From: an uncultured Collinsella sp.
GTDB lineage: Bacteria > Actinomycetota > Coriobacteriia > Coriobacteriales > Coriobacteriaceae
Assembly (NCBI GenBank): GCA_900540895.1
Contig: UQHV01000021.1
Coordinates: 1-40,923, forward strand
Direction: 5' to 3'
DNA length: 40,923 bases
A model generated the notes under the pieces. It was not told the DNA's origin and ran no database searches. It saw only the letters and a list, made by a program, of their open reading frames with translations. The position numbers were made by a program, and so were the translations under genes. Shown piece after piece: positions 16,215-25,010 of this stretch (within the stretch, counting starts at the first letter, position 1; every line of letters starts with the position of its first letter).

Positions 16215-18011
16215 TTAAAGCCGCTGGCACACCGTAGCCACATGCTGCCCATCAAAACCGAACCCCCAGCGCATGCGGCCAATGCCGGGTCGCGGCACAC
16301 GGATTTCGTCGATGCCGTCGCGCTCTATGTCGAGCAGCGCCTGCACGGCCAGCAATTCCAGGCCCAGCGCATCCACACCGGGGTCATACATCATGTTGAT
16401 CGTTATCAGCGGACGTTCATCGAGCATACCGATCGTATCGGCTATGTCGAACACGGCGCCCGTAGGAAAAACCTGGATGTCCCAGCGATCCGCGCCACAC
16501 TTTCGCCTCGAAGCAGGATTGGCATAGCCCGGCAATCCAAAGCAGAGTCCTTGCAAGAGTAGGTGATATGGCAGCGGTGTATCTGGGTCGGTCCCACCGA
16601 TTCCCGCATCCCCCAAGATGCGGCTTAGCGCCCGCCTCACGGTATCCTCGTTCCCATGGCACAGCCCGTCGCGAAACGCATCGACGTCTCGAATGTCTTC
16701 TGCAGCGCACTCAAACCACTCAATAATCACTAGACGCAAGGCCTGGCGAAGCTCGTTATTGGGCAATCGCAAAGCACGGAGGCAATCGCCATGCTCTGGC
16801 TCCTCAGTCATATCCGTCGTGAGAAAACCGGACAGATACAGCGCTGTCCACATGCCATCGTCAGGCGAGACATCTGGCTCTGCTGTGCCCAAACAAAGCG
16901 GAGCCTCAGCGCACCCATGGGCCTCGAGCAAATCAAACAAGACCGAAAGGCGGTCGAGATTCCACCCGGCAACTACCCTACTCAGGCAATCGGCATATCC
17001 ATACAGATCAGCACGCACAGGCGCCGTGCAGCCTCGGCCCAGAAAACCGATCACACGCTCTGGACTCGAGCAATAGGCCCTGCCAAACCGATATCCCTCG
17101 AGCCATTCACGCGCATCATCCAGGTATTCCTCGCGCCCAGCATGATTCAAAAGAGCCTCGACCTCGGCATCCGAAAAACCGAAACATCGGTCACACCACG
17201 CTGACAGCGGCGTCGTCAGACAATACGAGCAGCCGCGCGAAGAAAGCGCCGCTTCGGCAGGGCCGGGACACTCCCCCATCAGACACGTCAGCCGCAACGA
17301 ATCGCGCGCAGCGGCAATGGCGTCGAACAGCACGCGATCGAATAGCCCTGCCGGATCAGCACCGGAAGCGCCCCTCGCGCTTGCACGGCCCAACCATGCC
17401 GCATCGTACCCATCAACGAGCAATACAACCTGCTCATCGCAGGCCATCTCCAGCAGCTCAATGAGCACGCCAAGCACCGAGGCGACCTCGTCCTCGCTCG
17501 CCGCGCCACGCGCAACACGTTCGATGTGACGCACCTTGTCTCGAGCTAAATCCGGAGCCTCCAAAAGCGCCAGCAGGCGGACGCACTCGCCCGAAAGAGC
17601 ATCGCGCACGACGTCGGCAATAGCGGCGCCACGCCTCGCAGCGCCAGAAAAATCCAGCGATATCACCGGATAGCAAGCGTACTCGTCCCGATAACGCCCA
17701 CCGTCTGCATCCCAAATCTGAGCATTGGCAAACAAACGCTGATCAGCGCGACCAACCGCTGGACGCTCCAGAAAAGCCCTGAGCATCGACAAGTTCATGC
17801 TTTTGCCAAAACCCTCGGGTCGACAGCACACCACAACGGACGCGTCGCAGTCCAACGCATCGGCAATAAACATGGTCTTGTCGACCAGCGTGCAGCAACC
17901 AAGAGCCTCCGCATAGTCGTGCATGCCAATGGGCAAAGCCGCATCGTCGGCACAGCCGATCAAACGCACGCCAAAGCCAGCAGCACAATCAACATTTGCC
18001 TGTTCAGACAC
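16215..18011 (-). CDS. AAA-ATPase-like/DUF1703-type protein
   Basis: A GTG at 18011 is chosen because AGGGGG lies eight bases before it; this gives 598 residues, and an ATG at 18143 would add 44 unconvincing residues. The start of the domain (LPIGMHDYAEALGCCTLVDK, then TMFIADALD) and the phosphate loop CRPEGFGKSMNLSMLRAFLE are those of the AAA-ATPase_like family, whose usual loop is RPRRFGKS/T. Here the loop carries PEG in place of PRR. The Walker B-like strand is VVLLVDGYDAAWLG. The C-terminus (IQVFPTGAVFDIADTIGM and LLAVQALLDIERDGIDEIRV) lies where other members have a PD-(D/E)xK nuclease fold (DUF1703), but the usual catalytic residues are not obvious. Function is unknown. Confidence 0.75.
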   Translation of the reverse strand: MSEQANVDCAAGFGVRLIGCADDAALPIGMHDYAEALGCCTLVDKTMFIADALDCDASVVVCCRPEGFGKSMNLSMLRAFLERPAVGRADQRLFANAQIWDADGGRYRDEYACYPVISLDFSGAARRGAAIADVVRDALSGECVRLLALLEAPDLARDKVRHIERVARGAASEDEVASVLGVLIELLEMACDEQVVLLVDGYDAAWLGRASARGASGADPAGLFDRVLFDAIAAARDSLRLTCLMGECPGPAEAALSSRGCSYCLTTPLSAWCDRCFGFSDAEVEALLNHAGREEYLDDAREWLEGYRFGRAYCSSPERVIGFLGRGCTAPVRADLYGYADCLSRVVAGWNLDRLSVLFDLLEAHGCAEAPLCLGTAEPDVSPDDGMWTALYLSGFLTTDMTEEPEHGDCLRALRLPNNELRQALRLVIIEWFECAAEDIRDVDAFRDGLCHGNEDTVRRALSRILGDAGIGGTDPDTPLPYHLLLQGLCFGLPGYANPASRRKCGADRWDIQVFPTGAVFDIADTIGMLDERPLITINMMYDPGVDALGLELLAVQALLDIERDGIDEIRVPRPGIGRMRWGFGFDGQHVATVCQRL

Positions 18012-18142
18012 CAAAACGTTCCCCCTAAATCGCAGCACGATGCCAATTGTAATGACCGCATCGCATGTACCGATGTCGCCGCGCAAACATATCGGGCAAC
18101 GGTAGTAACAAGAGGTGTGAGGGGGCACAATTAATCGTTGCA

Positions 18143-18180
18143 CAACAAAACGGGGCCCGATACATTCGCACCGGACCCCG
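18143..18180 (-). terminator. Terminator of the wall-anchored protein gene
   Basis: The bases cggggcccg (18151-18159) pair with cggaccccg (18172-18180), with one G-U pair when read on the minus strand. TTTTGTTG follows on that strand. It lies 34 bases after the stop of the gene ending at 18214. Confidence 0.65.
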
Positions 18181-18213
18181 TCCCGACTATTTAGTTATCT
18201 GGCAACTAAGAGC

Positions 18214-20028
18214 CTACTCCCCCGAGTCGTCCTCCCCAGAAGCCTTCTTCTGCTGATCGAGCTTATACTTACCACTTACGATAGACGTAGCGCCCAGCGT
18301 GGCCAAGCTCGCGCTGGCAAGGCTCGCCATAACGATAAGGTCGCCCGTCTTGGGCATGTTACCGCCCGAAGTCTTAGTCGTTGTAGTGGTGGTTGTAGTG
18401 GTCACCGTCTTGGAGTCATTTTGCTCTTGGTTCTGGTTGTCGGTGTTGCCCTTACTGCTGTCCTCGCCCTGCTGCTTTCCGTCCTCGGTCTTGTCCTTGT
18501 TCTTGTCCTTCTCCTCAGATTCAGACTTCTTGTCCTCGTCCTTCTTCTGAGCGGACTTGTCGTCCTTCTCATCAGAGCTAGAACCCTTATCGGATTCAAC
18601 CTTCTCGGAAGCCTTATCCTTGGAGTCGCCCTTTACGGCTTCGGTCTTTTCCGTGGAAGCCTGATCAGAGTTGTCCTTGTTCTGAGTCGAACCATTATTG
18701 ACGCCAGCCATCAGCGAAGAGCCCAGCGTAGAACCAAGCTGCTCGGAGAAAGAAGGCTTCTTGTCCGGCGAAGCAACGGGAGCGTCCGGCGCCTTATTCG
18801 AGTCGTCCTTGGAAGCATCGGAATCAGGGGTTGCGTCAGAGCCGGAGCCGTTGTTAGAGCCGGTATCAACGGACGAATCGCTCGAGCCGGTAGATGAGTT
18901 AGAGGTGTCAGCGCCGGTCGAACCAGAAGCGTCGCTGTCCGTATTGCCGGCAGAGCTTGAAGACGAATCGCCCGCAGCAGAGCCGTTCGAATTGGAGCCG
19001 TTCGAGGTAGAGCCGTCGTTGGTAGTGCCACCAGCCGAGCCATTACCGTCAGCATCGGTCGAGGGCGTATCCATCCTGTCATCGTTGGGATCGTCACTCG
19101 AGTCGTCATTCGAATCAGGTGTCGGCGAGGGCGCCGGTGTGGGCTCGGGCTGCACGGGCGTCGCAGCGGCTGCCTCGTCCTCGGCGATATAAGCCAAGCA
19201 GTCCTTCAGCTCATTCTTATAACGATTCTTCCAGCCCTCATGATACTGGGGCTGGCTCGAATACTTGGTCGCCACGTTATTGACCACGCTGTTGGAGAGC
19301 GCCGTCACAAACTCGCGGTCGGACATATCATTGGAAAGATTCGCCCAGCGGAAAAAGTCCCTGCAGCCACCGGTGCCGCACATGTTGGTAATGCTCCACA
19401 CCATGCCCTTGACGCAATCGGCGCGGCCCGAAATATCAATACCCAGGCCGCTCTTGAGCCACGCCTCGGTCACCGCATAGTACGAGTTGTACGCATACGC
19501 ATCTTGAAGTGCTGAGAACTCAACAGGATCGGTGTTGTACGCACCTTGGAAGGCATCCTGCGCGATATGGCCCAGCTCGGTGAGCTGGCCGTTCTCGTAC
19601 ATGACATTACTCGTGTTGGAAATCTCGCTGCCGCGATCAATCGCATCCTTGAGCATGCTGTATTTTTCGGGGTTGTAGTTGTAGGCCTGCTTCATAAACG
19701 GAATGAGCGACCAACGACGGTCGAACTGGTAATAACCCAGCGCGTTATAGCCGTCACCGTACGAAAAGCCCTGGTTGTAGTTGCCATGGCTCTCGTACTT
19801 GGTAAAGTACTTCATCTCGGGAGTCACGTTGACAAACGAAACGCCCTGGACCGACCTCAGTACGCCCGAGAAGGACTGCTGGGTGTAGAGACCCTTATCG
19901 ATATCGGTGGCATCCGAGGCAACGCCCGGCGTGGGCTCCTCGGCAGCAGCGGGTGCCGGCGCGGAAATGGCGCCAAACGAAAGCGCCAGCGTCAGGCCCG
20001 CGACAATCGCGGAATGCTTGGGCTGCAT
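18214..20028 (-). CDS. Cell-wall-anchored protein with lysozyme-like head and disordered stalk
   Basis: A 604-residue protein with a signal peptide (MQPKHSAIVAGLTLALSFGA, then APAPAAAEE). Residues 60-270 form a globular domain with YFTKYESHGNYNQGFSYGDG, NALGYYQFDRRWSLIPFM and CGTGGCRDFFRW. The Glu-Ser-His-Gly-Asn block followed by GYYQF resembles the goose-lysozyme/VgrG-related peptidoglycan hydrolase fold (ESGG-NYGKYQF in relatives). Residues 290-545 are a long Ser/Thr/Asp/Lys-rich stalk with a run of nine threonines. The C-terminus has MPKTGD, a membrane segment (LIVMASLASASLATLGATSI) and a KYKLDQQKK tail: a sortase signal with M replacing L. AGGGAGGA precedes the ATG. The enzymatic role is inferred; the surface location is well supported. 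Confidence 0.82.
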   Translation of the reverse strand: MQPKHSAIVAGLTLALSFGAISAPAPAAAEEPTPGVASDATDIDKGLYTQQSFSGVLRSVQGVSFVNVTPEMKYFTKYESHGNYNQGFSYGDGYNALGYYQFDRRWSLIPFMKQAYNYNPEKYSMLKDAIDRGSEISNTSNVMYENGQLTELGHIAQDAFQGAYNTDPVEFSALQDAYAYNSYYAVTEAWLKSGLGIDISGRADCVKGMVWSITNMCGTGGCRDFFRWANLSNDMSDREFVTALSNSVVNNVATKYSSQPQYHEGWKNRYKNELKDCLAYIAEDEAAAATPVQPEPTPAPSPTPDSNDDSSDDPNDDRMDTPSTDADGNGSAGGTTNDGSTSNGSNSNGSAAGDSSSSSAGNTDSDASGSTGADTSNSSTGSSDSSVDTGSNNGSGSDATPDSDASKDDSNKAPDAPVASPDKKPSFSEQLGSTLGSSLMAGVNNGSTQNKDNSDQASTEKTEAVKGDSKDKASEKVESDKGSSSDEKDDKSAQKKDEDKKSESEEKDKNKDKTEDGKQQGEDSSKGNTDNQNQEQNDSKTVTTTTTTTTTKTSGGNMPKTGDLIVMASLASASLATLGATSIVSGKYKLDQQKKASGEDDSGE

Positions 20029-20156
20029 AAGATCCTCCCTGCATTGGTATAGTTAAAGTGCAGTTTGCAAAGATAGAAATAAGAATTGCAGCTCGCCCGT
20101 TGTTGCACAACAACCCCTCGGTAAACGGCAACAACCCTCCGCGAAATCTTAAGGAA

Positions 20157-20576
20157 TTAAACAAACTGGTCGTCGGGCGCCATCAGAAGCTCGCCGTATC
20201 GCTCCATCAGCCCGTCCCTCAACTGACAGAAAGCGGGGATATAGACGTTCAAGATGCGCTGAATCAAGTCTTGAGCGAGCTTGTTGTCGTAGATATGGAC
20301 GTTCGTATTGCGGTCTCTGAGCATATCTAGCCAGGCCGCCTCATCAATAAAGTCGTAGAATCGGTACGACTCCTTCAAGATGGCACGAGGAGACCCCGAC
20401 GCGGCAAGCGTGGCGCCTTCATACTCGAGCAGACGCTTAAGGAGCTTCCAGCTCAGTTCAAATTGAAGATTGAACTTATTAATCAATCCACTCTGAACAA
20501 AATCATTGTTGAGATCCTGATTGGGCGCATCCTCAAGATTCGCCAAGGCGCTGGCAAAGTTCTCATATTTTTTCAT
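20157..20576 (-). CDS. hepT: HEPN-domain toxin of a MNT/HEPN pair (HepT-like)
   Basis: A 139-residue helical protein. It has FELSWKLLKRLLEYEG, typical of the HI0074-like nucleotidyltransferase-substrate-binding family. It also has RNTNVHIY at residues 89-96, which fits RX4HXY of HepT ribonuclease toxins exactly. In studied pairs (MntA/HepT of Shewanella) HEPN cleaves RNA, and the partner MNT inactivates it by adding AMP to the tyrosine of that motif; here the tyrosine is residue 96. It overlaps the upstream MNT gene by 14 bases, so the two are translationally coupled. It is most likely a toxin-antitoxin or defence module. Confidence 0.85.
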   Translation of the reverse strand: MKKYENFASALANLEDAPNQDLNNDFVQSGLINKFNLQFELSWKLLKRLLEYEGATLAASGSPRAILKESYRFYDFIDEAAWLDMLRDRNTNVHIYDNKLAQDLIQRILNVYIPAFCQLRDGLMERYGELLMAPDDQFV

Positions 20577-20850
20577 ACAGAATCACACCATCCCTGGCAA
20601 TTTCATCGAGCAATTGCTGCGATAAGGGCTCATCGAGATTGACGACATCTACATCTAAAAGAGTATCAAGACGCTCCTCGATCAAATATGACAACCGGCC
20701 GAAATCCCGGCAACCTGCTACTGCGATGTCAATATCGCTCTTAGGCAAGTTGTCACCTCGAGCGCGGGAGCCAAACAGCACAACCTTCTCGGCGTCACAC
20801 TCCCGAGCAAAAACTTCAATTTGCTTATACACCTTGTTGAGAGATGCCAT
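20563..20850 (-). CDS. mntA: Minimal nucleotidyltransferase antitoxin (MntA-like)
   Basis: A 95-residue protein with VVLFGSRARG and SDIDIAVAG. The G27-S28 pair, ten residues, then D39-x-D41 form the GSX10DXD active site of the polymerase-beta MNT fold. This is the expected length for MntA antitoxins that adenylylate or otherwise modify the HEPN toxin. It starts only 8 bases after the stop of the Rrf2 regulator gene and overlaps hepT by 14 bases, so the three genes can share one transcript. Confidence 0.87.
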   Translation of the reverse strand: MASLNKVYKQIEVFARECDAEKVVLFGSRARGDNLPKSDIDIAVAGCRDFGRLSYLIEERLDTLLDVDVVNLDEPLSQQLLDEIARDGVILYEKI

Positions 20851-20858
20851 TTGCAGCC

Positions 20859-21290
20859 CTACAGCTTAATGTCAAAGTTGATTTCGGGGACGGCGGCCAG
20901 GTCGGCCAACGTCACGCCGTCGACGTACTTTTCGATCACGTCGTCCAGGCCGCGCCAGAACTTGACGGTCGAGCAAAGATCGCTGCGAGTGCAGCTGTTG
21001 TCGATGCCATCGCACGCCACTGGAGCCGTGCTGCCCTCGACGGCGCGCAGGATGTCGCCGGCACGCACCTCGGCCGGGTCCTTGGCCATCATGTAGCCGC
21101 CGCCCTTGCCGCGCACGCTCTTAAGCAGGCCCGCCTTCATAAGCGGACGAACCAACTGCTCCAAATACTTTTGCGAGATATGCTCGCGGTCGGCGACCTC
21201 GCGCAGGGCAATCTTGCCCTCGGTGTCACCAAGCGCTGCGATATAGATCATCAAACGGAGGGCATAGCGGCCCTTAGAAGAAATGAGCAT
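20859..21290 (-). CDS. Rrf2-family transcriptional regulator of the suf operon
   Basis: A 143-residue protein with the Rrf2 winged-helix start LISSKGRYALRLMIYIAALG. The recognition region follows (LREVADREHISQKYLEQLVR), with wing KGGGYMMAKDPAEV. The effector loop holds three cysteines, CDGIDNSC and C of SDLC, spaced like the iron-sulfur ligands of IscR/SufR-type members. It is divergent from sufCBDSU with about 220 bases between, so it most likely senses cluster status and regulates that operon and itself. The mntA-hepT pair follows directly downstream. Confidence 0.87.
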   Translation of the reverse strand: MLISSKGRYALRLMIYIAALGDTEGKIALREVADREHISQKYLEQLVRPLMKAGLLKSVRGKGGGYMMAKDPAEVRAGDILRAVEGSTAPVACDGIDNSCTRSDLCSTVKFWRGLDDVIEKYVDGVTLADLAAVPEINFDIKL

Positions 21291-21304
21291 ACCTACCCTC
21301 CCAT

Positions 21305-21480
21305 TGTTCCTGGGACAAAATCACCTGGGGCGTTTGTCCCAAATCTTATGCACGCGGGGCAAACAAACCTGATAATTATGTCCCACATCTAAAAAGTCGA
21401 GTGGATTAGTCGGGTTTTCCCTTGACTAACGCCGAACCCATAGTAACTTTATTCCGAGAAGATTCCTAGGGTTTAGTACA
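21305..21480. promoter_or_regulatory. Divergent suf promoter with two inverted repeats
   Basis: The first repeat is tgggacaaa (21311-21319) with tttgtccca (21333-21341), a perfect 9-bp palindrome spaced by 13 bases; another tgtccca half-site is at 21380-21386. The second is ttagtc near 21407 with gactaa (21424-21429), close to the TTGACTAA half-sites seen for Rrf2/IscR regulators. Ttgact (21422-21427) can be the -35 of the suf operon, with taactt at 21444-21449 as -10. Binding by the Rrf2 protein is inferred. Confidence 0.5.
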
Positions 21481-21513
21481 CCTATGAGTACACCATATAC
21501 AGAGAGGGACAGC

Positions 21514-22314
21514 ATGAGCGCAAATCCGCTGCTTTCCATCGAAGGTCTGACCGCCTCCGTGGACGAAAAGACCATCCTCCACAACGTCAACCTCAACGTC
21601 GCCGCCGGCGAGACCCACGTGCTGATGGGACCCAACGGCGCCGGCAAGTCCACCCTCGGCCACCTGGTCATGGGCGACCCCGTCTACACCGTGCAGGACG
21701 GCCGCATCGTCTTTGACGGCCAGGACATCACCGAGCTCACTACCGACAAGCGCTCCCGCGCCGGCCTGTTCCTGAGCTTCCAGGCCCCGGTCGAGATCCC
21801 GGGCGTGCCGCTGTCAAGCTTTTTGCGCGCCAGCATCGCCGGCCGCCCCGGTCTGGAGATGAAGGGCAAGGAGTTCCGCCGTCGCGTCAAGGAGCTCGCG
21901 GCCGAGCTCAACATGGACACCGCCTACCTCAACCGCGAGCTGGGCGTAGGTTTCTCGGGCGGCGAGAAAAAGAAGGTCGAGATGCTCCAGCTTCTGCTGC
22001 TGCAGCCCAAACTCGCCATCCTGGACGAGACTGACTCAGGCCTGGACGTCGATGCCCTGTCCACCGTCAGCCACGGCATGGACGCCTACCGCAAGAGCTG
22101 CGACGGCTCCATGCTCATCATCACGCACAACACGCGCATCCTGGAGCACCTGGATGTCGACCGCGTCCACGTTATGGTCAAGGGCCACATCGTGCGCGAG
22201 GACGACGCCTCGCTGATCCCCTGGATCGACAAGAACGGCTTTGAGACCTTCGAGCGCGAGGCCGCCGAGCAGCGCGCCCAGGCCGAGGCCGCCGCTGCCG
22301 AGCAGCAGGCGTAA
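21514..22314 (+). CDS. sufC: Fe-S cluster assembly ATPase SufC
   Basis: ATG 21514 is chosen because AGAGAGGG precedes it; an in-frame ATG at 21484 lacks such a site. The 266-residue ABC ATPase has Walker A GPNGAGKST, signature FSGGEKKK and Walker B LAILDETDSGLD. SufC powers the SufBCD scaffold that builds iron-sulfur clusters in the cytoplasm. The C-terminal 20 residues are an Ala/Glu/Gln-rich tail. It is the first gene of sufCBDSU, with 12 bases to sufB. Confidence 0.97.
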   Translation: MSANPLLSIEGLTASVDEKTILHNVNLNVAAGETHVLMGPNGAGKSTLGHLVMGDPVYTVQDGRIVFDGQDITELTTDKRSRAGLFLSFQAPVEIPGVPLSSFLRASIAGRPGLEMKGKEFRRRVKELAAELNMDTAYLNRELGVGFSGGEKKKVEMLQLLLLQPKLAILDETDSGLDVDALSTVSHGMDAYRKSCDGSMLIITHNTRILEHLDVDRVHVMVKGHIVREDDASLIPWIDKNGFETFEREAAEQRAQAEAAAAEQQA

Positions 22315-22326
22315 AGGGGCGACGCA

Positions 22327-23739
22327 ATGACCAAGAACCGCACCGAGGTCGCGGACATCGACCGCAGCCTCTACGACTTCACCTATGGCGAGGAGGGATT
22401 CGAGCGCCTCGACGCCGGCATCACGCCCGACATCGTGCGCGAGATCAGCGCAAAGAAGGACGAGCCGCAGTGGATGCTCGACCTGCGCTTAAAGTCCCTC
22501 GAGATTTTCAACCGCTTCCCCGACCCGACGTGGGGGCCCTCCATCGAGGGCCTGGACATGGACAACATCGTCACCTACGTCAAGCCCAACACCGACCAAA
22601 AGCACGACTGGGAGTCGGTGCCCGACGACATCAAGAGCACCTTTGAGCGCTTGGGCATCCCCGAGGCCGAGCGCAGCTACCTGGCGGGCGTCGGCGCGCA
22701 GTACGACTCCGAGCTCGTCTACCACAACATGCAGGACACCGCGTCCAAGATGGGCATCGTCTACTCCGGCATCGAGGAGGCCCTGCACGACCCGCAGTGG
22801 GAGCCGCTCATTCACGAGAAGTTTATGACGCTCATCCCGCCCACCGACCACAAGTTTGCGGCCCTGCATGGTGCCGTGTGGTCGGGCGGCTCGTTTGTCT
22901 ACGTGCCCAAGGGCACCAAGCTCGACTTCCCGCTGCAGAGCTACTTCCGCCTTAACGCCAAGGGCGCCGGCCAGTTTGAGCACACGCTCATCATCGTCGA
23001 GGACGATGCCGACCTGCACTTCATTGAGGGTTGCTCCGCGCCCAAGTACAACGTAGCCAACCTCCACGCCGGCGCTGTCGAGCTCTTTGTGGGCAAGCGT
23101 GCGCACCTGCGCTACTCGACTATCGAGAACTGGTCCAAGAACATGTACAACCTCAACACCAAGCGTGCGCGCGTGGACGAGGATGGCGACATCGAGTGGA
23201 TCAGCGGCTCCTTCGGCAGCCACGTGGGCTACCTCTACCCCATGAGCGTGCTCAACGGCCGCCGCGCCCGCTCGAGCTTTACCGGCATTACCTTTGCCGG
23301 CGCCGGCCAGAACCTCGATACCGGCTGCAAGGTCGTGCTCAACGCACCCGAGACCTCGGCAACCGTCGAGACCAAGGGCATCTCCAAGAGCGGCGGCATC
23401 CAGACCTTCCGCAGCTCCATCGTGGCCACGCCCAAGGCCGAAGGCTCCAAGGCAACCGTGAGCTGCCAGTCGCTGATGCTCGATGACCAGAGCCGCTCCG
23501 ACACTATTCCGGCCATGGACATCCGCGCCAAGAACGTCGACATCGGCCACGAGGCCACCATCGGCCGCATCGGCGACGACAAGGTGTTCTACCTGATGAG
23601 CCGCGGCATCTCGGAGGAAGAGGCCCGCACCATGATCGTCAACGGCTTTGCCAACCCGGTCTCCAAGGAGCTGCCGCTTGAGTACGCCGTCGAGATGAAC
23701 AACCTGATCAAGCTCGAGATGGAAGGAGCGATCGGATAA
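22327..23739 (+). CDS. sufB: Fe-S cluster assembly protein SufB
   Basis: A 470-residue protein of normal family length. Typical SufB blocks are seen: YHNMQDTASKMGIVYSGIEE, FVYVPKGTKLDFPLQSYFRL, HFIEGCSAPKYNVANLHAG and SRSDTIPAMDIRAKNVDIGH near the end, followed by EATIGRIGDDKVFYLMSRG. SufB is the main scaffold subunit on which the nascent cluster forms, in a SufBC2D complex. The stop overlaps the sufD start by one base (TAATG). Confidence 0.97.
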   Translation: MTKNRTEVADIDRSLYDFTYGEEGFERLDAGITPDIVREISAKKDEPQWMLDLRLKSLEIFNRFPDPTWGPSIEGLDMDNIVTYVKPNTDQKHDWESVPDDIKSTFERLGIPEAERSYLAGVGAQYDSELVYHNMQDTASKMGIVYSGIEEALHDPQWEPLIHEKFMTLIPPTDHKFAALHGAVWSGGSFVYVPKGTKLDFPLQSYFRLNAKGAGQFEHTLIIVEDDADLHFIEGCSAPKYNVANLHAGAVELFVGKRAHLRYSTIENWSKNMYNLNTKRARVDEDGDIEWISGSFGSHVGYLYPMSVLNGRRARSSFTGITFAGAGQNLDTGCKVVLNAPETSATVETKGISKSGGIQTFRSSIVATPKAEGSKATVSCQSLMLDDQSRSDTIPAMDIRAKNVDIGHEATIGRIGDDKVFYLMSRGISEEEARTMIVNGFANPVSKELPLEYAVEMNNLIKLEMEGAIG

Positions 23740-25010
23740 TGAAACAGGAAACCAACACCGCTGCTACCACGCTCGAGCAGGTTAATGCGATGCCGGCAGC
23801 AACTTGGGGCTGGCTCAAAATGAACCAGACCAAGCTCGAGCTTTCGGACGAGCTTTCCGCCGCTCCCGCCGAGGCCGTTGAGGTTGAGGGCCTGGACGAG
23901 CAGTTTGCCGGCTCGGCCGACGCCTTCGATGCCGCCATGGAGGCCATGGCCGAGCGCTTCCCCGAGCGCCGCGCCTCCGCCCCCGGCGACGCCGCCGATC
24001 GTGCCCGCATCACGCCCGAGACCGAGCTCGACGTGCCCGCTACCTCCGTCTACCAGGCCGGAGCCATCAAGCTCGAAGAGGAGCTCTCCCCCGCCGAGGC
24101 CTTCGAGACCGGCATGGGCGAGGCCGCCTACACCTATCTGGCCGATCACGCCACCAAGCGCGTCGTCATCGATGTGCCCGCATACCAGCACGCCACGGTT
24201 ACCGTGCGCGTGAGCGGTGTCGACGCCGCCGCGGCCATCGCCGCTATCGATGTCGTCGCCCGTCCGCAGGCAACGCTCGACCTGTGCATAGCCCTGGACT
24301 CCCCCGTTGCCGGCCAAGGCGTCGTGGGCTCCGTGCTACGCGTGTGCGCCCACGAGTACGCCACCGTCAACGTAACCTGCACGCAGACGCTCGACGATAG
24401 CTGGATCGCGCTCGACGACACCGGCCTGTTCCTGGACGAGGGTGCGCGCGTCAACGTGCAGCACACCGTCCTGGGCGCCGGCGCCAGCGCCACCGGCCTT
24501 GCCGGCGACCTTCTAGGCGATACCGCCAAGGTCACCATCGATACTGACTACCTGGGCGCCCGCGAGCAGGTGCGCGACTTTAACTACGAGCTGCGCCACC
24601 GCGGTCGCAAGACCGAGTGCGAGATCGACGCCAACGGCGTGCTGACCGGCACGTCCAAGAAGGTCTACCGCGGCACCATCGACCTCGTGCACGGCTGCAA
24701 GGGTGCAACCGGCACCGAGCGCGAGACGGTGCTTTTGGCCAACAAGGGCGTCGACAACAAGACCGTCCCCGTCATCCTCTGCGACGAGGATGACGTTGCC
24801 GGCAACCACGGCGCCACCATCGGCCACGTCCGCGACGAGCAGTTGTTCTACCTCGCCTGCCGCGGCCTTGACCAAAACGCCGCCGAGGACCTGTTCATCC
24901 GCGCCAAGTTGGAGGATGCTGCGCTTTCCGCCACTGACGAGCGCACCCGCGCCGCCGTCGTCCGCTTGGGCAACAACCTGATCGACAACTTTGAAGAGGA
25001 GCTCGCATGA
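23739..25010 (+). CDS. sufD: Fe-S cluster assembly protein SufD
   Basis: A 423-residue SufB/SufD-family protein, with the beta-helix core in the second half. The C-terminal signature has NKTVPVILCDEDDVAGNHGA, then TIGHVRDEQLFYLACRGLDQ. Histidine 802-type landmarks aside, the GNHGATIGHVR segment aligns with GHEATIGRIG in SufB. The first 140 residues are Ala/Glu-rich and variable, as usual for SufD. It pairs with SufB in the scaffold. Its stop overlaps the sufS start by four bases (ATGA). Confidence 0.93.
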   Translation: MKQETNTAATTLEQVNAMPAATWGWLKMNQTKLELSDELSAAPAEAVEVEGLDEQFAGSADAFDAAMEAMAERFPERRASAPGDAADRARITPETELDVPATSVYQAGAIKLEEELSPAEAFETGMGEAAYTYLADHATKRVVIDVPAYQHATVTVRVSGVDAAAAIAAIDVVARPQATLDLCIALDSPVAGQGVVGSVLRVCAHEYATVNVTCTQTLDDSWIALDDTGLFLDEGARVNVQHTVLGAGASATGLAGDLLGDTAKVTIDTDYLGAREQVRDFNYELRHRGRKTECEIDANGVLTGTSKKVYRGTIDLVHGCKGATGTERETVLLANKGVDNKTVPVILCDEDDVAGNHGATIGHVRDEQLFYLACRGLDQNAAEDLFIRAKLEDAALSATDERTRAAVVRLGNNLIDNFEEELA

